DNA from: Boswellia sacra | Lineage: Eukaryota > Streptophyta > Magnoliopsida > Sapindales > Burseraceae | NCBI GenBank assembly: GCA_013180625.2 | Contig: SNVD02007172.1 | Location: forward strand, 124,001-188,000 | Direction: 5' to 3' | Length of the DNA: 64,000 nt | Part shown: positions 55,657-64,000 of the stretch, one piece after another | Position numbering within the stretch: position 1 is the stretch's first letter | Layout of the letters: each line of letters opens with the position of its first letter | The notes under the pieces: model-generated | The model's input: the letters and a program-made list of their open reading frames with translations, nothing else | What the model was told of the DNA's origin: nothing | The model's database searches: none | Program-made: the position numbers and the translations under genes

Positions 55657-56022
55657 CTTTACTATAAATGTTACTTAACTTAGCCGGCTTTACAAAGTTG
55701 AATTTAGTTCTACGTAACTCTTTTTATTTGTAACCGATTACTCATTTTAAATGTTTTTATATCTCAAAATACACACCATTCTAAGTCAGTTGTCTTTTCA
55801 TTTTCTTAGCTAGGTTTATTTTTATTTCTTTCTTCTGTTTAGTAATTATTTAAATTATCTAATTAATTAGAAAACAAAAGAATCAATAGAAGAGACTTCG
55901 CTGGGATTGCAAAACTTATTATACAACTAGAATTTTTTTTTAAACAAAAAAGTAGGAATTAATTTGATAAACAAGCAAAAATGTTAAGAATAAGATTTTC
56001 CAAAATTAACCTTGGAGAGAGC
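55657..56022. repeat. Segmental duplication copy 2, middle part
   Basis: It matches 37,590-38,003, including AACCGATTACTCATTTTAAA and GGAATTAATTTGATAAACAA. No gene is seen. Confidence 0.75.
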
Positions 56023-57193
56023 CAGTGGCAGAGCCAGAAACTTTGCTTAGAGGGGGCAAAATCAAACTATAGGACTTAACATCTAAATTAAAAATACTAT
56101 ATCTTGATTTCATTAGTTGATTATATTGGTATTTAATATGTCTTAGATACATTTTTATATACTAAAGCACTGTGTATCAATAATTCGTTGAACTTAATAG
56201 GTAATTTAACATAAAGACTCAATAGTAAGAGTTCAATTAAAGAAGTTTAATGAATAAAATAAAATTAACCCTGTAATACTTTAATAATTGCAAAGTAGAT
56301 AGATATAATTTAAACTAAACTACGTACCATATAAATATAAATGATAAATCTATTGAAAACATTACATGTAAAAACTCAATGAAAAGAATTCAATAAAAGA
56401 AATTAAAAAAAAGGCCCAAACTAAACCCATTTTTATTCATTTAAGTTGCAACAACCAATACAATTGTTATATTACAATATCAATTATTTGAATCCTTATA
56501 CAAAATCCCAACAATCCAATAATTATATTCATCAAATAATCTATTTAATCAAAATTCAAAAGCCTAATTTCTATTTTTTGGTTCCAATAACAAAAATAAA
56601 GTAAAATAATATTAATTTGTATGGGGTATATCTCTATAGACAATTTGTTCTACTTTTTTCTTGAAACAGAGGATGGAATTGAGAGAAATTAGATTTTATG
56701 AGGGTTGAACATTGAACTGTTGAAGTGCAGTTGAAATTGGGTTTTTGGCTTGCTGAGAATGAAAAATAACAGAGAAAAGACAAAGTGACGTAAAGTAGTC
56801 TAACAGAAGAATAAAATAGCTTTATATTTATGTTATAATTAAAGTCCATATTGAATGTTTGTGTAGTATTGCTTTTTTCACAGGGAGTTTTAGAAGAGAG
56901 GGAGAGAAAAAGAGAGGGAGTAATTTTTTATTTATTTTATGTAACGGTAAAGTTTGGACTTTAGTGGATATGGACTTTTAATTCTTACAACATTGAAACG
57001 TGGATTTATTGAGAGGGCAATAAAAGAAAATTTTGATTTTTGAGAGGGCAATTAAGAAGGAACAAATATTTACATGGGGGGCAATAATTAAGAGAAAGAA
57101 GTATGTGGGGGCCACAAAATTTGTCAATTTAGTAGATTTTCAATCATCAGAGGGACGATTGCCCCCTGTTAACCCAAAGTGGCTCCGCCACTG
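56023..57193. mobile_element. 1.17-kb hAT element
   Basis: The ends CAGTGGCAGAGCCAGAAACTTT and AAGTGGCTCCGCCACTG are inverted, a well-known hAT terminus, with a further pair GAGGGGGCAAAATC / GATTGCCCCCT. The flanks GAGAGAGC (56015-56022) and GAGAGAGT (57194-57201) are an 8-bp duplication with one change. The paralogous copy at about 38,003 has the empty site CTTGGAGAGAGTAAGAAAA. There is no transposase frame. Confidence 0.92.
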
Positions 57194-57201
57194 GAGAGAG
57201 T

Positions 57202-57614
57202 AAGAAAATATTAAACACGCGACACACATACACACACATATATAAGTATAATACTACTTTAATTTATAAATTCTTTTTTATAGACTACTTCAATTTATAA
57301 ATTCTTTTTTTATAGATTTAACATCTAAATAGATGTGATGTGATACTTTTAAATGAATAAATTTTGAAAATTATTAACATGAAATAAGATTAATGATCTA
57401 ATTTATTTGTATAAATTAACATGAAGAGTTTGATGTAGTTGTAACAATCTTCTAAACAATTTATATTGGCTTGGAGCTTATACACCTGCCATCAGCAAAC
57501 CGCAATCGACAGTTTGTTCAATCAAGAAACACATCACGAGAATATAATTTAAATAATCACGAATCTCATGTTAAGAATGTTCATCCTAAATCTAGACTCA
57601 TTTATGTGGTTAAG
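57202..57614. repeat. Segmental duplication copy 2, end part
   Basis: It matches about 38,010-38,355. The match ends exactly at GTGGTTAAG, where the LTR of element 2 begins, marking that insertion border. Confidence 0.75.
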
Positions 57615-58991
57615 TGATGAACTTTTAAATATGTATGTTTAATAAGAGCTTAGTTCATCATATTGCATTAATAGTGTCATTAAATTCCTCAACTTAAGCA
57701 TATTTGTAGTCTTTACATCTTTTGAATTAACTTTCTCTTAATTTCGATTTTGATGTAGGTTCGGTAAAATGGGCATAACTCTCTATTTATAGATCAGAAT
57801 GATGCAAATCTTAATGTTTTGGAAAGCTGATTAAATTATCTACAAGATTGTATTTCAGAAGCATTATCAAATTCGGGCTCTTAGTAGACCAAAAATGGGC
57901 TTGAAGTGAACCCATCTGCAGTTTCGGCCCAGCCTGACCGTACCTCAGTATTTTGACCATATCTCTCAGAATACGTATCCAAATCGTATGAATCAAGATG
58001 TTCTAGAAAGCTGAGAGAAATATATATGACTTTCATGAAGACATGTGATTAAAATTCACAATAATTCAAGGTCAAAATCGGTGGTCAAATTCAGTTCACC
58101 TAATTACCCAAATTGTCAAAGCTGGTGCATCTAATATTTGACAATTATTCCTTTGTAATTTGACAAGTTTGCCCCTGAATGTATCTATAAATAAAGGTGC
58201 CTTGTGACCCATGGGGGCATCTGGGCCTTAGCTGGGATCTTGTATTGTGTATCTCTTGTTATTCTCTCTTGTGTGTTATTAATGAATTTCCTTTTTCTTG
58301 CAATTTGTGTTCTTTCTCTTATAATGTCTTTCTAATTTCTCTCTTGCTAAGGTGAAAGGGTGAAACCCTTGATATGAGAGTAAGGATTCTGTAACCCTTT
58401 AATATATGCTTAATTATCGTAATCTTATGTTGTTTATTGTATATGATTTATATTTACTTTCTTAATCAATCTTGAAACCACTCGTAAAGTGGAGGCCTTG
58501 ATCCATTGTAGACAATCCTTGGTACATCAAATGCTTGGATCCTTTCTAGATGTCGTATGGTTCTTCCTTACCGACACGAATCTAGTTAGGAACCTTGATT
58601 TGTTGTCGACATATGGTGATTAGCACATTGGATGCTTGAACCCATTTACAAGAAGTGGTATAAATATTGGTAATGAAACAAATATAATTCATATAACTAA
58701 AACGGGTTGTTTATTCTTATTTGAAATGTCAAGGGCGGATCCCCTAACCTTAGCTCTCATTATTATTGTGTGAATTTCTCTTGTGTTATTCTCATTTATT
58801 GTTTAAGAACTTGTTCTTTACTCATATTATTGATATTATCTTGTCATCTCTTTGAATTATCCATATCATATTTGCTTAGCTTATAGTTTGTAGCGCTAAA
58901 ATCTCCTTCCTCGTGGATCGACCCTGGTCTCACCGGGTTTATTACTTCGACACCCCTATACTTGGGAGACAATCCTTTTTCGGATGTGTCA
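57615..58991 (+). repeat. 5' LTR of element 2
   Basis: It begins TGATGAACTTT after the flank TTAAG and ends GATGTGTCA, six bases before the primer-binding site. The 1,377 bp are typical for Athila. The 3' LTR is beyond the window, so the TTAAG target copy cannot be checked. Confidence 0.85.
58186..58195 (+). promoter_or_regulatory. TATA box in the LTR of element 2
   Basis: TATAAATAAA lies in the middle of the LTR and is followed by a GC-richer stretch and a CT-rich leader, as expected at a U3/R border. Confidence 0.55.
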
Positions 58992-58997
58992 AGTTTT

Positions 58998-59014
58998 TGG
59001 CGCCGTTGCCGGGG
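58998..59014 (+). other. Primer-binding site of element 2 (tRNA-Asp type)
   Basis: TGGCGCCGTTGCCGGGG, the primer site characteristic of Athila/Tat elements, complementary to the 3' end of tRNA-Asp. Confidence 0.9.
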
Positions 59015-59124
59015 AAGGAAAAAATTGGCGTGCAAAATTGTAAGTGTTCTCTTTTCTCATCTTAGATCTTAATTTCTTTTCTTGTATGTTCATCTTTTCT
59101 TCTCTTTTCTTCTTTCTTCCTTGC

Positions 59125-60780
59125 ATGAAAATTTGGTCACGAACATCTAGTGGTAGACTTGTTAGAAAAACATCATCTTCCTTAGAAAACATGGCCGACA
59201 ATCATGTGGAAGGATTCACGGATGAAGGGGACAACCGTTCCCAACAAAATGATCAAAACCAACGAAGAACCCTCAGAGACTACATGAATCCGGTAAGGAC
59301 TAGCGCACCATCTTGTGTAGTTTCTCCTCCAGATTCAATCCATTTCAATTTCAAGCCAAGTTTTGTTCGACTTCTACCCACCTTTCATGGCCTTGACATG
59401 GAGAACCCATATTCGCACTTGAAAATCTTTGAAGAGGTATGTAGCTCCTACACTGACCCAAATTGTAGCATAAACATTATTAGATTAAAGCTTTTTCCAT
59501 TTTCTTTAAAAGATAAAGCTAGAACATGGTACAAAATTTGAGGTCGAATTCCATCAGTTCATGGGATGAGATGAGACAACAATTTTTGAAAAAATTTTTT
59601 CCTACCCATAGAACAAATTCTCTTAAAAGACAAATTTCGGATTTCTCTCAAAAACAAGGGGAAACCCTTTACCAATGTTGGGATAGGAATAAGGAACTAC
59701 TTAATACCTGTCCTCACCATGGTTGTGAAACTTGGAGAATAGTTGCACATTTCTATGAAGGGTAACACCTCAAGATAGGCAACTAGTAGAATTAATGTGT
59801 AATGGAGAATTTAAAGAAAAAGAACCTGAGGAAACACTTGACTTCCTAGATTCCTTGGCAGAAAAGGCACAAAATTGGGACACTGCTGGCACCTATGAGG
59901 CACCAAGCAAGGCCCCAACCTCGACATCCAATAGAGATATTTACAACCTTAGGGAAGACCATGACCTTCAAGCCAAATATGCATCCCTAGCTAGAAAAAT
60001 CGAGGCTTTAGAAATGAAAAAGAGTGGTCAATTAAATTCTATTCAAGAAAATGTCTGTAACATTTATGATGACAATGACCATTCTACTGATGATTGCCCA
60101 ACTTTGCCTGCCTTTAGGGAATGTCTCCATGAAGAAGCCAATGCCTTGAACACTTTCAAAAGGCCAAATCACAATCCATATTCACAAAACTACAATCCTG
60201 GTTGGAGAAATCATCCAAATTTTAGCTGGAAAAATGACAATCATGCACAATCTTCACAAGTCCCTTTTCAAGCACAACAAAATTTTCAAAATTCTCATGA
60301 TCATGAATATGCTCCTCCTCATAGGAATGACCTTCAAGAAACATTGCATTCATTCATTACAAAGCAAGAGACTTTCAATAGCCAAACTGCTCAAACATTA
60401 GCAAATTTGTCAGAAACTCTTGCAAAATTTGCATCTACATTTAGCATCCAAGAGAAGGGAAAATTTCATTCTCAAACATTGCAAAACCCCAAAGATCAAT
60501 CTAACGCAAATGCAGGGAGTTCAAGTAACCATTATTTTGACCAAGCCAAGTCAGTCATGACCCTTCGCAATGGTAAGGTTGTTGAAAAACACATTCCTAA
60601 CCCTTGTGAGAAAGAAGAAGAATCAATCTCTAAAGAGCAGGAAGAGGTTGCCAAACCAACACCCAGCGAAGAGGAAACCAAATCCTCATCTGTGCCTCCA
60701 TTTCCTCAAGCATTAGCCACACAAAAGAAGACAACTCATAATTCTGAAATCTTTGAAATTTTTAAACAAGTAAAGGTCAA
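59125..60780 (+). pseudogene. gag: Gag of element 2, frameshifted
   Basis: The likely start is ATG 59125 (MKIWSRTSSGR). The Gag domain follows, with LPTFHGLDMENPYSHLKIFE and LKLFPFSLKDKARTW. Shifts near 59,535 and 59,762 split it into three frames; the last is open from 59795 into the protease. The zinc knuckle is damaged: CNIYDDNDHSTDDC has Tyr where the second Cys of CX2CX4HX4C is expected. The Gln/Asn-rich linker matches that of element 1 in style. Confidence 0.87.
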
Positions 60781-61382
60781 CATTCCCTTGCTTGATGTGA
60801 TCAAACAGGTACCTTCTTATGCAAAATTTTTGAAAGACTTATGCACTATTAAAAGGAAATTGAATGTAAAAAAGAAAGTCTTCCTAGCCGAGCAAGTAAG
60901 TGCTATTCTTCAAAATAATAATACAGTGAAATATAAGGATCCAGGTTGTCCTACAATTTCATGTGTTATTAGAGACCATAAAATTGAACAAGCTTTACTT
61001 GATCTTGGTGCTAGTGTGAATTTGCTTCCATACTCGGTTTTTCAAAAACTAAATCGGGTGAGTTAAAACCGACTTCTGTGACTCTTTTGCTTGCTGATAG
61101 ATTAATTAAAGTACCAAGAGGAGTAGTAGAAGATGTGTTAGTTCAAGTCGATAAATTCATTTACCCAGTGGATTTTATCATCTTGGACACACAACCAGTG
61201 GAAGTAAGCAATTCAATTCCTGTTATTTAGGGCGTCCATTTCTAGCTACCTCTAATGCTTTGATTAATTGCAGGAATGGAGTCATGAAGCTATCATTTGG
61301 GAACATGACATTGGAACTTAATGTTTTTAATATGTGCAAACAACCAAATGAAGAAGAAGATGAAATTGAGAGGCCAATGTAA
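60781..61382 (+). pseudogene. Aspartic protease region of element 2
   Basis: The conserved pre-protease block IPLLDVIKQVPSYAKFLKDL lies at about 60,783-60,842. The active site DLGASVNLLPYS is at about 61,000. A shift at about 61,058 moves the frame, and a second loss at about 61,230 turns the LGRPF block into a stop. It cannot be functional. Confidence 0.83.
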
Positions 61383-61559
61383 TTGAATCTATTGTGGAAG
61401 ATCACATCCAAAAAGGGAGTTTCTTCTGACCCTTTGGAAACTTGTCTAGTGAATTCATTAGAATCAAGTATGGAACTAGAGTCTGATCTTTCTGATATAT
61501 GTTCTTTATTGGATTGTGCACAGGTGATGGAAAAAGGCTCAAAATCAAGATTTGAAGAA

Positions 61560-63140
61560 TTGGGGCAAATGAATGAAAGCAAGGAAGAGGAAGCTCCCAA
61601 GTTAGAATTGAAGCCCTTACCTGAAGGACTGAAATATGCATATCTTGGGGAGAATCAGACATATCCGGTGGTAATTTCTTCATCCCTCACATGCGAGCAA
61701 CAAGGTAAGTTGATAGAAGTGCTTAAAAGGCATAAAAATGCAATTGGGTGGACTTTAAAAGATATAAAAGGCATTAACCCTTTAATTTGCACACATAGAA
61801 TACATTTAGAGGAAAATGTCAAAACATCTCAACAACCTCAAAGGAGATTAAATCCACACATGAAAGAGGTTATTAGGGCTGAAGTTCTCAAACTACTTGA
61901 TGTGGGAATTATCTATCCTATTTCTGATAGTAAGTGGGTAAGCCCTACACAAGTAGTACCTAAGAAATCTGGCATTACAGTAGTGAAAAATGAAAGGGGT
62001 GAATCATTGCCAACTCGAGTCTCATCTAGTTGGAGGATGTGCATTGATTATAGAAAATTAAATGCTGTCACTAGAAAAGACCATTTTCCCTTACCTTTCC
62101 TTGACCAAATTCTTGAAAGAGTAGCAGGGCACTCCTACTACTGCTTTCTTAATGGCTATTAAGGCTATTATCAAATTCCCATTGCACTCGAAGACCAAGA
62201 AAGACCACATTCACGTGCCCTTTCTACACTTTTGCATTTAGGAGAATGCCTTTTGGACTTTGCAATGCCCCAGCCACTTTTCAAAGATGCATGTTAAGCA
62301 TTTTCAGTGACATGGTTGAGCATTGTTTAGAAGTTTTCATGGATGATTTAACCGTCTTTGGAAACTCTTTTGATAATTGTCTTGAAAATTTAGAAAAAGT
62401 CCTAAAAAGGTGTGTGAAAAAAGGTCTTATTTTGAATTGGGAAAAATGCCATTATATGGTCACTTCGGGAATTGTCTTAGGCCATGTGGTGTCTTCTAAG
62501 GGAATTGAAGTGGACAGAGCAAAAGTGGAATTAATTTTCCATTTGCCTCCACCAAAAACAGTCAAAGAGGTTCGTTCATTCTTAGGACATGCTGGATTTT
62601 ATAGGAGGTTCATAAGAAATTTTAGTGTTATATCTAAACTTCTTTGTAACCTCTTAATAAAAGACACTTCTTTTGAATGGACTCAAGAATGTCAAAATGC
62701 CTTTGATAAATTAATTGGACTTTTAACAATTGCTCCAATTATGCAATCTCCTGATTGGTCCTTGCCTTTTGAATTGATGTGTGATGCAAGTGACTATACC
62801 GTTGGTGCTGTCTTAGGACAAAGAAAAGAAGGTAAGCCTTATGTCTTATACTATGCAAGTAGGACTTTAAATGATGCGCAAATGAATTACACAACAACTG
62901 AAAAAGAACTACTTGCAGTAGTATTTGCATTGGCCAAATTTCGTTCTTATTTAATTGGTTCTCCCACAATTGTTTACACTGACCATGCAGCTGTGAGATA
63001 TTTAATGTCTAAACAAGATGCAAAATCTAGATTGATACGGTGGATCTTATTGCTCCAAGAATTCAACATCACAATAAAGGACAAGAAAGGAGCCGAAAAT
63101 GTCGTTGCTGATCATCTTTCAAGACTAACGACAGAGACAT
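61560..63140 (+). pseudogene. pol: Reverse transcriptase and RNase H of element 2
   Basis: The RT N-terminus (VGIIYPISDSKWVSPTQVVP) is open to 62,162, where TAA replaces the Ser codon of the GYSGY motif. A shift follows near 62,200. From 62246 the frame is open to 63,625, with the FMDD catalytic box at about 62,337-62,348. RNase H motifs follow: [11 protein letters not shown] at about 62,778, TEKELLAV and TDHAAVRYL. It is the closest relative, in this window, of the element 1 RT. Confidence 0.9.
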
Positions 63141-63149
63141 TAATTGAAA

Positions 63150-64000
63150 CTTCACATATCAATGATTCTTTTCCTGATGAATTTTTATTTTCTGTTGCTA
63201 CTGTACCTTGGTTTGCTAACATTGTAAATTTTCTTGCGACAGGAAAAATGCCACATCATTGGAATGCTCAAGACAAAAGAAAATTTTTAACCGAGGTGAA
63301 AAATTTTTACTGGGATGACCCATATCTGTTCAAATATTGTCCAGACCAAATAATGAGAAGATGCATACCCGACAATGAGGTAAGTAGTGTCATTAACTTT
63401 TGTCATTCTAAAGCATGTGGAGGATATTTTTCATCTAGAAAAACAGCTGCTAAGATCTTACAATGTGGATTTTATTGGCCCACCTTATTTAAAGATGCAC
63501 ATGCATTTTGCAAAACGTGTGAAAATTGTAAAAAATTGGGATCCATTTCAAAAAGAAACATGATGCCTTTGAATCCCATTCTTGTTGTTGAAATCTTTGA
63601 CTGTTGGGGTATTGATTTTATGTGACCCTTTCCACCGTCATTTTGGTTTTGGGTATATCCTGTTGCAGTAGGGACTATGTTTCAACAATGGGGGCGAGGC
63701 AATTTCCATGTCGAAAACAATGATCACAAAACAGTTGTCAAATTCTTGAAGGAGAATATCTTAAGTAGATTTGGAATTCCTCGAGCCATTATTAGTGATG
63801 GGGGTACACATTTTTTGTAACAAACCATTTGAAACTTTAATGAAGAAATATGGAATAACCCATAAAATTTCTACACCTTATCACCCACAAACAAGTGGAC
63901 AAGTTGAATTAGCTAATAGGGAGATAAAACAGATCTTAGAAAAAACGGTTAACCCAAATCGTAAAGATTGGTCTTTAAGACTTATTGATGCACTTTGGGC
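63150..64000 (+). pseudogene. pol: Integrase of element 2, broken and cut by the window end
   Basis: The zinc domain reads [10 protein letters not shown] ... FCKTCENC; the second His of HHCC is Tyr here, whereas element 1 keeps it. TGA at 63,623-63,625 replaces the Gly codon after GIDFM. The segment that should hold the conserved VDYVSKW text is scrambled (about 63,640-63,710). The second catalytic Asp (ISDGGTHF, about 63,795) is followed by a shift, then the [11 protein letters not shown] helix with the catalytic Glu. The window ends inside the domain. Confidence 0.87.

Larger units (their letters stand above)
57615..64000 (+). mobile_element. Second Athila-lineage Ty3/gypsy element (element 2), 5' part
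   Basis: 5' LTR, primer site, gag, protease, RT, RNase H and integrase appear in order on the plus strand, and the element runs off the end of the window. The insertion border is confirmed by the paralogous region near 38,355. Multiple shifts and stops are present (near 59,540, 59,762, 61,058, 61,230, 62,161 and 63,623), so it is non-autonomous. It is related to element 1 but clearly diverged; its env-like region is outside the window. Confidence 0.92.

Noticed and set aside
1..64000. tRNA or rRNA genes
   Set aside because: No cloverleaf with a GGTTCGAATCC-type T-arm or rRNA-like stretch was noticed. The tRNA-related words present are retroelement primer sites.

Overview
This is nuclear DNA from a flowering plant, very probably a woody eudicot; nothing visible fixes the species. 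The signs are AT-rich intergenic sequence, plant-lineage LTR retrotransposons (Athila-type Ty3/gypsy and a Ty1/copia), CACTA, hAT and Mutator-like DNA transposons, and a family of seven-exon sesquiterpene synthase genes. No bacterial, organellar, tRNA, rRNA or CRISPR feature was seen.

Region 1 (1 to about 15,924) is one degenerate Athila-lineage element whose 5' end lies outside the window. Its gag is split by a 5,012-bp non-autonomous CACTA transposon (316-5327, TSD GTA). Behind the broken gag-protease-RT-RNase H-integrase frame, where Athila elements carry an env-like ORF, it holds three unexpected modules: an ORF with a basic/Cys-rich finger like that of plant-virus (carlavirus-type) nucleic-acid-binding proteins (10683-11237); an array of 66-67-bp repeats each able to form a small hairpin (11466-11720); and an intronless copy of a LOG cytokinin-activating phosphoribohydrolase (11855-12504) with one stop and one frameshift. 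A polypurine tract and a 3' LTR (14520-15924) close the element.

Region 2 (15,925-20,184) is intergenic DNA with a 170-bp duplication and a clean 736-bp hAT element (17375-18110, 8-bp TSD).

Region 3 (20,185-50,882) is a tandem array of four related TPS-a sesquiterpene synthase copies, all on the plus strand. Copy A is truncated and split by a very young, coding-intact Ty1/copia element on the minus strand. Copies B and D are multiply broken. Copy C (40376-43125) has all seven exons, consensus splice sites and both metal-binding motifs; its only visible defect is a 1-bp deletion in an A-run of exon 1. The spacers are themselves duplicated, so empty paralogous sites date several transposon insertions. 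A fragment of an SGTA-like co-chaperone gene lies at 46869-47265.

Region 4 (50,883-57,614) continues the duplicated spacers. It contains a TIR element carrying an internally deleted dyskerin/CBF5 fragment, a 1.44-kb TIR transposon and a 1.17-kb hAT element.

Region 5 (57,615-64,000) is the 5' part of a second Athila-lineage element (LTR, tRNA-Asp type primer site, broken gag-pol) that runs off the window.

Likely working units are few: the copia element and, if the exon 1 deletion is an error or allelic, terpene synthase copy C. Most of the rest is a record of nested insertion, gene capture and decay.
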